The notes under the pieces: model-generated
Databases searched by the model: none
Told to the model about the DNA's origin: nothing
The model's input: only the letters and a program-made list of their open reading frames with translations
In this document: positions 21,862 to 32,399 of the stretch, piece after piece
How positions within the stretch are numbered: position 1 is the first letter of the stretch
Layout of the letters: each line of letters starts with the position of its first letter
Program-made: the position numbers and the translations under genes
Source: Lasiosphaeris hirsuta
Lineage: Eukaryota > Ascomycota > Sordariomycetes > Sordariales > Lasiosphaeriaceae
NCBI GenBank assembly: GCA_030549175.1
Contig: JAUKUA010000001.1
Coordinates: 620,001-684,000 of the forward strand
Reading direction: 5' to 3'
DNA: 64,000 bases

Positions 21862-22883
21862 ATGTCAGGAGCACTGCACTTTTGATAGGGGTTGCAATTG
21901 TGATTGTATTGCTCGTGCACCACTCTGGCCTGCGACCAGAGTGGTGTAACGGATAGTTAAGGGCTTTAGCGAGGCCATCAGCGATCATCTTGGCTGAAGT
22001 TGTGTATTCGACTATGATCCTCTTATTTGTTGACCTCTTGTCGTAGCTAATGGTTATGAATATCCATATGACGTAGTCGAGTCTACAGAAAGTAGCTACT
22101 TCAGCCGTAACTAGCCGAATAGTTTGCTTTTTGTCGCGCTGAATCTTATTACGGCAGTCGTCTAGTTATATAGTTAATTTGGCTAATAGTCGACTTTTGA
22201 AGAGACGGTCTTTCGCGGCTTACTGTTTCAGCCGCTCGATTTCATCAGCTTGTTGGGTGTATTCTTTAAGGTAAGCTTGATAGATAGTCCATTCCATTTG
22301 GAAGAGTCTTGAATCCATTAGCCGTTAGGTCCGCTATTGTGATAGGCTGACTGGCTGGGCTAGGCTCACCGTCGCCGGCCACAGACTCCGTAGTCGATCT
22401 AGCTGTTACAGTTGACTGGCTAGGGGTCTTGTGCTTATGCTATGCAGGAGTGGGAGCCGTAGGCTTGTCGAGAAAAGGGGTCACCCCCTAAATCTGGCTC
22501 CAGATATCTCCTGCTGCAGCTTGGGCTCGTAACTGTAGGTCCGGGGATTCCCAGTTGTCGGAGTTGGCCAGGTAGGCAGTCTTGTCGTTATTATTGGTGT
22601 TGGTATTCATTTTGGTGTTATATTAGGTCTTCGAAGTGCAGTTAACTATGCTTCTTGTTGAAGGAGTTGTTTGTTATTGGTGTTGGCTGGCTAATCGATA
22701 GATTGAGCAAGTGAGACTTTTAATTGTCACAGAAGCACTGCACTTTTTATGGGGGTTCCACTGTGTGAACTTATTCCTCGTTCTATGGTCTCTGGCTCTG
22801 CCAGAGACCGTGGTCTTATAGTTGTTATATTGTTGCCAATGCAGTGGCAATGCTGACGGCCCTCAATTCTGGCAGCTTCCACA
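21862..22883 (-). mobile_element. Internally deleted Ty1/copia LTR-retrotransposon remnant with RIP-like changes
   Basis: Read on the minus strand. From 22883 to about 22727 there is a 157-nt LTR that starts TGTGGAAGC and ends CTTCTGTGACA. A leader follows, then a Gag-like start at about 22613 (MNTNTNNNDKTAYLANSDNW). Gag continues in broken frames to about 22150 (EIERLKQ, AAKDRLFKSRLLAKL). The frame then passes straight into the C-terminal end of the RNase H part of Pol (QTIRLVTAEVA, RHMDIHNH, KRIIVEYTTSAKMIADGLAKAL) at about 22140-21960, so protease, integrase and reverse transcriptase are missing. An LTR-end-like segment closes the element at about 21865-21935. Several expected Gln or Trp codons are TAA or TAG, consistent with C-to-T (RIP-type) mutation, and there are frameshifts. 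Non-functional. Confidence 0.8.
22727..22883 (-). repeat. Copia LTR (5' LTR of the remnant)
   Basis: On the minus strand it begins TG and ends CA, with a hairpin (GGTCTCTGGCAGAGCCAGAGACC-like) in the middle. Its last 35 nt (AACCCCCAT...GTGCAGTGCTTCTG) match the segments at 21865-21900 and 57884-57915. Confidence 0.65.
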
Positions 22884-24177
22884 ATACCCCATAATCCCCC
22901 TGTCCTCTGGTTCTATATTCCTCATGAATCAATGTAGCTAACCCTCCCCTTCAGTCTGACCGAAATCCAACCAGTGAGCCAAAGGGTAAACTACCCGGAC
23001 TCAAACTCAAAAGAAGATATGGACTCCTATGCAATGTTAGAATCTCTCCATTGGGGAGTAAAGATACAATATACCGAGTCTGAAACGGCGTCAGCCACGT
23101 AGTGGTAGTCAGAGACGTACACATATTCGTCTCCATCCTCTAATTGGCCCAATCCTGAAAACATGGCCTTCAACCCTGTGAAAAGGGATGTTAGCAGCCC
23201 GGTGCCATACCAGGTCATGATCGCCGTTCAGTTCCTGGCAGCTTTGTGACAAATATCCGCTGCTCACTGGCTTTCTGTGGATTGTCTGGTCGATCTTGCT
23301 GCATACCTCGGCTATATGCTCACGGGAACTGGGAAGATGTAGTGAGACTCTCGATATTATTTCCGTGAAGGTTGATAGATAACAACATTATTAAGTAGTT
23401 TGTATCGGTTCGAATCGGCTCGAGAGAAAAGAAAGAGGGGTTCACCACAGAGACACAGCGCCAAGCCGGCGTCCGGGACAACGGCACATAACATTCGCAC
23501 GTTTCTGACCGCTTCCCGTTTCCCCTGTCCCCGACGAGGCTTGGCACAGGAATAGGTCGGCGTGCATGCATGAGAGCTCTTGGAGGAATGTCTTTGGTTG
23601 CGATAAAAGACTATTACGTCACAAAACACAGACAGAGTTAGTCCCAAAACTCACAGAACACCTCTTTTATTGTGCTATCGGCCGACTAAATTGCGGCAGC
23701 GACTCCTTGCATCTTGCCACTCTCAACAGCCCCTGGATCCGAGCGATCCCCACGTGTTAAATCAGGCAATGGACAGCCATCAGCAATTTTCTTGGTTGTG
23801 TTGCTCAAGCGTAACTTGCTTCTCTTAGCCTGATGGCACAAAAATTTATCTGTTTACTTTCCTCTTGTGTGGTACATGTCACGGGATCGTTTCCGACTTT
23901 GCGGAAAGGCTTAGTGGGTTCAAGAGTGCTTCTGGATGATACTGGGCAAAACTGATCTGATTCAAAATGCATTGACGAATAGTCGATGGCTGATGTGCAG
24001 CTGTAGTACTAAGACGTACTCCATGGTCTCGCAAATTTCCTTCTGCTTCTATGACATTCATTTAAACATTTCTCATTATAGTAATATGGGATCCCATACA
24101 CTTTGCTCATGACTTCTTGACCTAGCATCCCCCTAACTCCCATCAATACAACACATCAAACACACACCACTTACCAC

Positions 24178-24666
24178 TCAACTGACATAATACCCCCTCG
24201 ACGCGGACCTCGACCGCCGTCCATCGACGACATAGGTCGCCGACGGCCGCCTCGGCTTCTCCTCCAAAACGACAGGCGTAATCGACCGCCGGTGGTGATG
24301 GTGCGACCGCGACCTTGACCGCGACCCGCGATGGCCGCGGCTGTGGCTGTGGTGATGATGCCCATGAGCATGTGCGCCGCCGCGCCCGTCGTCGTACCAG
24401 CCCTGCCTATCCGAGTCGGGCGCGCGCGCCGGCTTGTTGCACATGCGGAAGAGCCACCAGAGGAGCAGGAGGCCGACTATAACGCCGATGACGATGCCGG
24501 CGATCGCGCCGGGCCCTAGCGAGGAACCCGAGGTGGTTGTGTAGGTGTTGGTGTTGTCGGGTACGACGGTCACGGTTGTGGTTGGGACTGATGGGGCTAC
24601 GGTGACGGTCACACCCTGGCGGCCTACAATGGCCCCGAGGAGGGGGATGGTTGGTGTCGGCGCCAT
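24178..24666 (-). CDS. Single-pass membrane protein with His/Arg-Ser-rich tail
   Basis: A 162-residue single-exon frame starting MAPTPTIPLLG. It has a Thr/Val-rich N-terminal segment (VTVTVAPSVPTTTVTVV), a Gly-rich transmembrane helix (GAIAGIVIGVIVGLLLLWWL, residues about 73-92), then a short basic/Cys stop-transfer segment and a cytosolic tail. The tail is dominated by His and Arg-Ser dipeptides (HAHGHHHHSHSRG, SRSRSRSHHHH). The plan resembles fungal SKG6/WSC-like single-span surface proteins, but there is no WSC domain and no clear cleavable signal peptide, so orientation is an inference. An in-frame extension upstream of 24666 lacks coding character. Function unknown. Confidence 0.65.
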   Translation of the reverse strand: MAPTPTIPLLGAIVGRQGVTVTVAPSVPTTTVTVVPDNTNTYTTTSGSSLGPGAIAGIVIGVIVGLLLLWWLFRMCNKPARAPDSDRQGWYDDGRGGAHAHGHHHHSHSRGHRGSRSRSRSHHHHRRSITPVVLEEKPRRPSATYVVDGRRSRSASRGYYVS

Positions 24667-26108
24667 TGGTGGGTTGGAAGTGAGCGGCCTGGACGAGCGA
24701 ATGTGGTGATGCAAAATTTTGGTGACGAAATATTGTGGAACCTTGAGGAGGGGTGGCCGACCACGGAGCCGCAAATGAGCTGCGGGATGGAGGAGACTGA
24801 AGAAAGTACCTGCGAATTGGTATTGCGGGATACACGATTTGACAGGGGAGTCAGCGAGCGAAGGGGGACGAAGAAAGCGGCAGAACTCACGATGCAGAAT
24901 AGTTATAGGGTTGTTGGATCCAAGGGTATTCGACGAGGTTGGTCAAAGACTCCTCGCAAGGGAAAACGCCATCAGGCCATCACACTATGGGAAGTACTCT
25001 ATCTACCGGAAACGCAAGGCATCCAATTACTATCGCGGATCGCCAGCGGGGCCAGGGCGATTCGTACCCTCTATGCCTGTTATCGCTGGAGCACTGGGCA
25101 CGCGATCATGACGTTGTGGAAGGTTGAGACAGGCTGGCTGATTGGCCGAACACCATCTGGATCTCCATCCTCGCAGCTTGGCATCTTGGCATCTTGGCGC
25201 CCTGGGTCATCCCGCGCAAACCCAGCTGGTTGGAAGGAGTGAAAAGTGGAGCAAGCCACCTTTTCAGGACTTCACTGCCTAGGGGTGACGTATGACAGCC
25301 AGCCATGCTGAAAGACTGGTGCAATGGGAAGAAACTGCAGAGGATTTTATCACGCCCAGGCCCGCATGCCTCTCCCAAACGTGGGTGTGCTGAAGCAAGC
25401 CCAGCGCAATAGGGATTAAAGCTGTTGTTGCTTTGCAGTAATAGGAATCTGTTTCAGGCGCTGTGTGTGCATCTCTCTAAGCGGAAAGAAGTCGCACGAA
25501 AACATCACCACGTCCCCGCAGATGCTGAATGGAACAATGTGACAAGGTCAGGCGGGGCCAATAATCCGAAGAAGAAAAAAAAAGTCGAAACCTGACATCC
25601 GTTGTCAACAAAGAGACGCCTCAAATTAGACAATATTGGCTGTAGCGGGAGCGGAAGAAGTAGCCCGATGAGTATCTCAGACTCAGGGGACACAAGAAAT
25701 GCTTATGTAGCGGACTGACGTGAAGAGCGGCGCTTATAATCCCATAACGGAAAGCTTTTAGGACGCCACTTAGCGAACTCGATGGGTTTTCCTACCTATC
25801 ATGAGGCTGAATCCACGTTGTAGATCTCGCTGTCGGCAGGATCAGCGTCGGCAGGCGCAACGTCTGGTCCGGTGAGGTGAGCGTGTGTAGCCAGCGAGCC
25901 CATCTTGTGACGCAACACCGAGTGCGAAGAATACGCCACTTGCGCATTCTCGTCCGGAGTCATGGGCCAGGCTGGGGATAAGAACGCGGGCCACCGAGTA
26001 AGAACTTCTGGTATCTCCAAGGTCTATCCTTTCAGTGTCTTGTGCTTTGCTTCGACCTGGCTACCCGAGTTAGCAAACTTCCTTACCCGAACCACCAAAA
26101 CTGCCACC
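24667..26108. other. Intergenic, divergent promoters
   Basis: About 1.4 kb between the membrane-protein gene (-) and the RS-rich gene (+). A plus-strand frame at 24703-25242 crosses it but shows no domain. No repeats of note. Confidence 0.45.
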
Positions 26109-26711
26109 ATGACGGAACACCGAGGCCGACGTCGAGGTGGTCACTACGACCACGAAGAGTATTACTATGAGGGGCATGAGCCGCCTAAGCGAAACCGATC
26201 ACTGAGCCGCAAGGTCCTGGAGAAGATAGAGGACAAGATCTACGGGCCAAGTGATACCTCCAAGGCTGTAGTGCACCATGAACACTATCGCCGGCCTGCT
26301 TCCCCACCACGGCACTCAGGAGACTCGGATTGGGAGTCGGATTATATCCGACGAGAGTATCGCAGTGTTTCCCCGGTGCGACATCATAGCCGCCATTCCC
26401 ACCACCGCGGACGTCGTGATAGCGACCACCGCGGATCGTCCGAGCGAAGTAGAAGCCGATGGGATCGTAGCATTGCAGCGGCAGTTGATGCAGCGGCGAT
26501 TGAAGCGTTCCGAGTGCGCAAGGAGCCTGGACATTGGACAGGAGCGAAAGGAGAGCGGGTTGCAACCGCAGCCTTCAGTGCCGCCCTACTTGGCGCCGCA
26601 ACGGATAATGGAAAAGAACATGAGAGCAACAAGAAGGCAGCGCTCGGGTCGGCGATTGGCGGCCTCGTTATTAACCGGCTGGTGAATGGGCCACGGCGAG
26701 AGTTGCGGTGA
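26109..26711 (+). CDS. Fungal RS/His-rich protein with conserved C-terminal glycine/alanine module
   Basis: A 200-residue frame; the start MTEHRGRRRGG at 26109 has a near-ideal context (GCCACC before ATG). The N-terminal half is low complexity, with Arg, Ser, His and acidic residues (KVLEKIEDKIYG, HHSRHSHHRGRRDS). The last 80 residues (AAAIEAFRVRKEPGHWTGAKGERVATAAF ... LGSAIGGLVINRLVNGPR) match a module I know from many uncharacterised ascomycete proteins. There, Ala/Gly-rich helices with a WTGxKGxR motif end a disordered basic protein. No membrane helix is certain, though the GSAIGGLVINRLV stretch is glycine-zipper-like. Function unknown. Confidence 0.75.
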   Translation: MTEHRGRRRGGHYDHEEYYYEGHEPPKRNRSLSRKVLEKIEDKIYGPSDTSKAVVHHEHYRRPASPPRHSGDSDWESDYIRREYRSVSPVRHHSRHSHHRGRRDSDHRGSSERSRSRWDRSIAAAVDAAAIEAFRVRKEPGHWTGAKGERVATAAFSAALLGAATDNGKEHESNKKAALGSAIGGLVINRLVNGPRRELR

Positions 26712-27495
26712 TGGATCTGGCAACAACGATGCCGGCGATGATGATAAGTGAGGAGGCCTCGCGTTCGGGCGGATTATGATGTTATGACTGGTGTTTTCGA
26801 CTTTCCGCATTCAGACTGTACTGTTAGCTAGCTCTCCACGCCCTCTTTCCCAATTCTGTGATGGGGTATCACATGTTTATGCCGTGTTCCAGAAGCTTTT
26901 GCGTGCTTGCATGCCTGCGCGCCGTGCCAAACTTGGCCTCCCATCCCTTGGTCGTGGAATCGCTCGAATGCTTGGCTGGCCGTACCAGTAGGGAGGCAGG
27001 GCTGTTCATGGACGAAGAGGAAATGGTGGGTGGCGAACTGGACAGGACAAGTACGTCATGCTCCGCCGTTTTTTCGAAGGCAGCCGAGAGTGGACATTAG
27101 CTCGATGGAAAAGCAAAAACATCTGACCACAGTTCAGCTGCTGTCCCTGCAATTGGAGGAGGAAAGCTCCCAGGGCGGGCAAAAAAAAAAAACTAGCGCG
27201 AGGCTCCTTTGGGCGCGGTATGAGCAACCCCCCAGCGGTCCCGGATCAGAGGGAAATGACGTCAACAGGATCACAGGAGCTGGATCGCCCAAAGTAGATG
27301 CAACTCACCTTGTGAGGACCCTGCCAAGGCTTGTCAGTAAATCAGGGTGCAGAGGATCATCGAGATATAAGAATCCCAAGGCCACTCACGAGCCTATGTA
27401 TATATCCCAATTGCAACACATCTCAACAGACACATCCACATCCTTGAACACTCAAAGTCTAATCCCAGCCACAAAACCAACAATAACCTACCAAC
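26712..27495. other. Intergenic, promoter of the LEA-like gene
   Basis: No gene recognised. A TATA-like TATGTATATATC at 27395-27406 lies about 90 nt before the downstream ATG, followed by a CA-rich leader. Confidence 0.5.
27395..27406 (+). promoter_or_regulatory. TATA-like element of the LEA-like gene
   Basis: TATGTATATATC, about 90 nt upstream of the ATG at 27496, followed by an A/C-rich leader. This is typical of strongly expressed fungal stress genes, which is inference. Confidence 0.45.
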
Positions 27496-28209
27496 ATGTC
27501 TCACTTCACCAGCACCAATGCCACCGACCACGCCGTCCGCCAGGGCGATATGCTCCGGGGCACCGGCCGTACAATCGGCGAGTCATCGGCTTCCGGGCCC
27601 GCCCCGACCACCTCGGGACACCACAAGCATGACGTGCTGAACAAGATCGACCCGCGCGTCGACAGCTCGCACGACAAGCAGCCGATGCCCCAACACAACC
27701 CACCGGCTGGCACACACGGGCCTCACAGCTCGCGCCTGGCAAACATCCTCGATCCCCGCGTCCACTCAGACAATTCCAACCACAACAGGCAGCAGGGCGT
27801 TGCAGGCTCCGGGGCGGCGATGCACGGCGGGCTCGGCCAGAACAACACGGCCAGTGGAGGCCAGCACAACTCGCGCATTGCGAACCAGCTCGACCCGAGC
27901 GTCGACTCGATGAGCAACAGAGGCGCTGCGACAGTGGGCTATCCCGGCCACAACGCGGGCTTCAACCAGAACACTGACGCCGGCTACGCGGCCGGCACTG
28001 GGCTCCACCAAACGAACCACCACCACATTGGCCATCATCAGCAGGCCGCATACCCCTCGGGCCACATGGGGGGCAGCCATCCAGTCAACGATTCGTCGCT
28101 CCCCGGGCCTGCGCCGCACACGGCTGGACCGCATCACTCAGATCTATTGAACAAGCTGGATCCCAGTGTCGACAGCAAGGCGGGCTATAATGGGCGGACT
28201 GGTATTTAG
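27496..28209 (+). CDS. Four-repeat LEA-like disordered protein
   Basis: A 237-residue intronless gene, rich in Gly, His, Asn, Ser and Gln, with four copies of a short module: HHKHDVLNKIDPRVDSS, HSSRLANILDPRVHSD, HNSRIANQLDPSVDSM and HHSDLLNKLDPSVDSK (starting near residues 42, 76, 124 and 214). The consensus is HxSxxxNxLDPxVDS. Each is preceded by a Gly/Pro/His spacer, twice in the form GPAPxTxGxH. I recognise the module from uncharacterised filamentous-fungal proteins. Its hydrophilic, repetitive nature is like LEA or hydrophilin proteins that protect against desiccation or osmotic stress, but no direct evidence is in the sequence. No signal peptide or membrane segment. Confidence 0.82.
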   Translation: MSHFTSTNATDHAVRQGDMLRGTGRTIGESSASGPAPTTSGHHKHDVLNKIDPRVDSSHDKQPMPQHNPPAGTHGPHSSRLANILDPRVHSDNSNHNRQQGVAGSGAAMHGGLGQNNTASGGQHNSRIANQLDPSVDSMSNRGAATVGYPGHNAGFNQNTDAGYAAGTGLHQTNHHHIGHHQQAAYPSGHMGGSHPVNDSSLPGPAPHTAGPHHSDLLNKLDPSVDSKAGYNGRTGI

Positions 28210-29038
28210 GGTGGCTGCTGGAGAATGGAACTGGACGGACAAGCAATAACTTAATGTGAGGACGAAGGGAATGTGTTATGATACCAAAACTGCTGGCCAT
28301 ATTGGCCAATTCTTTAGACAGCTTCAGATTGAGAGAAAGCTGCAATGCGATCAATAGATACCCACCCCAAACCCGGATGCTGAGTTGTGAATGCTATTGT
28401 CGTGATTGTCGCATGTTGGACCGTAGTTGCCGTCGCCATAAACGATGTTTCATGCCATATTGCTATTCGTGTCTTGAAATGTCTAGTCTTGTGGTAATTT
28501 GTTTTCGAGTCTGTCGTTCTTGGATGCGAAAATTGACGTTACTCCGACCTCGGGTTGCTTCCTGAAAGCTGGTCTCGCGTGAGATTGAAGAAAGAAAAAG
28601 GAGTCCGCATCAAGAGTTGGCGGGACGGGAGACTGCACGGAAATACGGCGCACCGCTAGAATTTCGGGAATTACAGCACCACCCCCACCCCCACGCAGAG
28701 CCTGCCGCAGCAGAAGCCTCCGATGCTTTCACCTTGATCCCCAGCTCGTCAAATCACAATGCAAAAAGATAAGTTGATGTTGAAGTCAAGTTCATTCAAT
28801 TCAGAAGAGGTATCTTCCTAGCTACATACCTAGCTAACCAGCTAAACCAACACAACCCTAAAGGCCATCAATGACATGAAAGCAAACCGAATCCGTAAAA
28901 CTCCTCCGTCTCATCCCCTCGCCATCGTCGTTTGCACCCCTGATCCTCTTCAAAACTCGTCAAAGAGGAGGGAATCGGCAGAAATAGCTTACCCCAGGAA
29001 TTATCAATAGAAAAATAGGCAGAGGTATGAGCATGAAC
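28210..29038. other. Intergenic between convergent genes
   Basis: 3' flanks of the LEA-like gene (+) and the VID27 gene (-). Only short open frames; nothing recognised. Confidence 0.5.
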
Positions 29039-31732
29039 TCAGTATGCTGTCTTGACCACATCGTCCTTCCCCAGCTTATATCTCCCACTCTCACGCTGAT
29101 TGATCCGTCCCGAGCCCCGACGGCCGCCAATGCCGAAATCTCCGGCAATGCTCTCCCGGGTTGGCTTCTTGAGGCGAGCGCGATCAACCATGTTAACCTC
29201 ATGCGGCAGCGCCACAATGACATTCTTGTCAGAGCCAAACTTGAAGTCATCGGCCTTGACGTCGTCCGTATACCGCTTGATCATGTATGGTGCCTTCTTT
29301 CCACCCAACACCTTCTTCAGACTCCACTCAATAATGTACGGGCCAGTCGCCGTGATGATGCTCGTCTCCTCCGATCCCTCGCCCGTGTTAAACTTGGCCG
29401 GCGTGAAGTGCACACCCTTGCCAGTTTCGTATGCGAACTGGGCGACGTGCTCTGGCGTCAAGCCGAGGCGACGGGGTTGAGGCTTGGAATCGGCAGCGAA
29501 CGGTTTCTCAAAGCCCAGCTTACCCTCGTTTTTGCCAGACTTTTGCAGCGCGTCAACCAGGAGCAGGTAGGTTTTGCATGTCGCCAAAACCCAGCGGCCA
29601 TCGGCGGAAACATCGAGACCAATAATGGCTTCACCGAGGGCGGGAATATGGGTTTTGGCATTGATACCCAGGCGGTCAAAAAGACGAACGTCGCCCTTGT
29701 TGGATGCGACTGCGATGTAGCCCTTCTCCGTCGTGGCAATGGCCGAGAAGTCATTCTTGCTGGCATACTGCTTCAGCTGGGCGTCCACAAGCTTGCTGCC
29801 AGACAACCGAGGGTCCACGCGGTACAGCGCATTGTGGCTGACACCAAGGAACGTAGGCTCGTGAGTCATTTGGGCGAACTTGTTCTCTGGCGCGAATGTC
29901 ACAACAGGAATGTCTTCGTGGATCTTCCACTCGTCAACCACCTTGCCGTACTCGAGATCCATGCGGTATAGGCTGTTCGGGTCCGAGTCCTTCTGTAGAA
30001 TGAGGTTGCGGTCCTCGTTGTGAAGCATGACCTTCTTTGGCGAGAACAGCTCACCGCCTGGGGTTTGGACCTTTGAGATGTTTGTGCTGAACTCGAGGTG
30101 ATTGTTGGGAGTATGCTTGAAAACGCCGATCTTGGAACCGCGGACCACAAACGAGCGATCATGCTTGTATCCGACAGCCAGCTGCTTGTTGACCTCTCCG
30201 TCCTTTGGCTCGAACTCCCGGTCATCCTCTTCCTCGTCACTGTCGTAATGCTCACTGGGAGCCCGGTCGTCCTCTCGCTCTTGCTCTTCTTCCTCCTCCT
30301 CCTCGATATCCTCGGGTCGATCATATTCCTCCATCGCCAAGTCGTTGAAGGCATCCGCGACGTAGTCACGCTCCTTGTCCTTTATCTTTGACCACTTTGT
30401 CTCGTTCAGCTGCTCCCACAGAGCTTGCAGCAGACCCTCTTGAAAACGCTCAAGGGTGGCCGTGTCCTTGAAGCGAAGTAGCCAAGAGTAAGCCGAACCG
30501 TCTTCGGCAAACTGGTTGAAGATGAAAGAGAGAAACTCAAAGTTGAAGATGGGGTTCATGTCGGAGACAATAGGGATACCCAACCAGTCCTTGTCGGCAC
30601 CGCGAATCTGAAGCCAGTACTGCCACGTGCCAACCTCGGTGACGGTCGCAGTGACGGTTGAGTCTTGCAGTACGAAAGCTCCAGAGGGGAAATCGAAGAA
30701 GTGAAGCTCAGAGATCTCAGCAGCAAGGAGCTCTGTCGCCTCGGGGTGGGCTGCAGCTTTGGGAGGGAGCAAACTACGCTCCTTGCCTTTCTTGACTGGT
30801 GTCGCCTCATGCTCAGGCTCGGGCTCGTCCGTGATCTGGAGCTCGGGGATCTTCTCCCTCTTCGCGCCCGAGTTAGCGACGTGCTTGGATGAAAACATCG
30901 AGTCGGAGGATTCGATCGATCTCGTCAAAACAGGGCTGTGGATGGGGCTAGCCTGAGGGATCGGCTGTCCCACAAACTCGAACTGGAAAAGGTCCTCGTC
31001 CGAGGCTGTCGTGTGTGGTTTCCGGTATTTGCGCTCGTATTGGCACTGCTTTGCCACGAGCTCGAATCGGTCGACTTGGGCGGCCGTTATGCTGTGATCG
31101 CAAACAAATTCGTAGACGTCTCCAGCGTCACCGCTCAGGTCCCGCCACGCTAAAACAAACTCACTGCCTTCCCTCTTCTCAATTCGGAAGTGCAGGGCCT
31201 CGTCGAGCAGAAATGTTTTTTCGTCGCGCTCGACAGCAAAGGACTCGGCGTCGGCCTCGGCGTCTTCACCCTCCTCCTCGGCTAACAATTCGGCTTCCCC
31301 CTCCTCGTAGACACGCTGCACAACGAGCTGATACTGGAAATCCTGAGCTGTTCGGCGAATGCGGGCCGAGGAGTCCTTGAAGAGGAGCTCGGAGTAGCCT
31401 TTAGGCGAGAGAGGTCGAACAAGATATAGCTGGCCTTGGGATAGCTCGACCATCGACTCCTGGTTGCTGGAGCCGAAGAGTAGCTTGCCGACTGGTGATT
31501 GCACTGTTAGCGGAGGTCCGAGCGAAATGATTACCGAGTAGTAGAAAGGCTGGAGCGTAAATGAAAGAGATACAGGCGGGTGTCGGCTGGGCAAGCGGTG
31601 ATGGCGTCCGTGAGCGGGCGCCGGGAGGTGGTAGATCGATCGACGGGGGGGGGGGGGGGAGGGAGGAAGAGCAGGGCTGGGGAAGAGTGTCTGTCAGGCG
31701 GGGCATAACTTACCATTCCTGAGCACGAACAT
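29039..31732 (-). CDS. VID27: Vacuolar import and degradation protein 27
   Basis: An 823-residue Vid27 orthologue, named for its role in vacuolar import and degradation of fructose-1,6-bisphosphatase in yeast; biochemical function is poorly known. Exon 1 is tiny (31732-31714, MFVLRN plus one base). A 222-nt intron (GTAAGT ... ACCAG) leads to exon 2, 31491-29039. The junction gives MFVLRNVGKLLFGSS, the conserved Vid27 start, so the longer in-frame start near 31594 is wrong. The N-terminal third has a PH-like region (ELSQGQLYLVRPLSPKGYSELLFKD). A very acidic loop follows in the middle (PEDIEEEEEEEQEREDD, about nt 30240-30330). The C-terminal half is a beta-propeller (RSFVVRGSKIGVFKH, KGYIAVASNKGDVRLFDRLG, LGLDVSADGRWVLAT-like blocks) ending SGRYKLGKDDVVKTAY. 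Cytosolic. Confidence 0.95.
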
Positions 31733-32399
31733 GCTGACGATTGCTGTTGCGAAAAGATGTAACGTCAAATGGCAGATGCAGTCGGGCTGTTCTCTTGCGC
31801 GACAACGCAAATCTATAGGAAGGAGTGTGGTTTAAGTAGGGGGGGGTGCCCTGGGCGACAACGCGCCTGTGAAGTTCGGCGTGTCTGGCCTTTGGGGCGC
31901 GAAGCAGATCTTGGTCAGAGGGTTCAGGCTGCGAAGGAGGGAAACTGCGTCATAACAAACGAAGCTCACAAAATGTCTGGCCAATGGAGGGGTTAGTCGG
32001 ATGTGGCGGTGCGTCCAGCCAATCGCCACACCTGAACTTACCAGGGGTCGCAGGCCTCAACGCCACAACTGAGTCACGCGCAACCTGTTGGGGTCTGGTG
32101 GCCCTGAGACCAGGCGGCGACCTCTTTCATTGAAACGACTGCCCCTTGGCCGAACCACAAAGGCAGCATGTTTTGTCGCGGTTTCTTTGGTAGCGGCCAG
32201 CCCCTGACACGGTGCCAAGTCAATAAACGAACCTTTTGCATCGAAGCTTTCAGGGTTCAGTCTTCAGATTTGGGGTTGTCACAACCATCAACAAAGGCAA
32301 AGCTCAGGTACAGGTGCATTTTTAGTTACTAGGTATAATAATATGCCAGAACTGATCTCAAACCGACTCCAATAAAACAAGGGCGATGATGTTGGTAAA
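31733..32399. other. Intergenic between VID27 and prenylcysteine lyase
   Basis: Promoter of VID27 and 3' flank of the lyase gene, both on the minus strand. Nothing else recognised. Confidence 0.5.

Larger units (their letters stand above)
19368..24177. other. AT-rich gene-poor island with transposon remnants
   Basis: Nearly 5 kb without a supported gene. Long TA-rich stretches (notably 20040-20670 and 21990-22330) contrast with the GC-rich neighbours and resemble RIP-affected DNA. The only identifiable content is the copia remnant at 21.86-22.88 kb, plus a less AT-rich segment (20674-21600) that could be a degraded LTR. A short minus frame at 21511-21813 has no recognisable domain. Confidence 0.6.
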
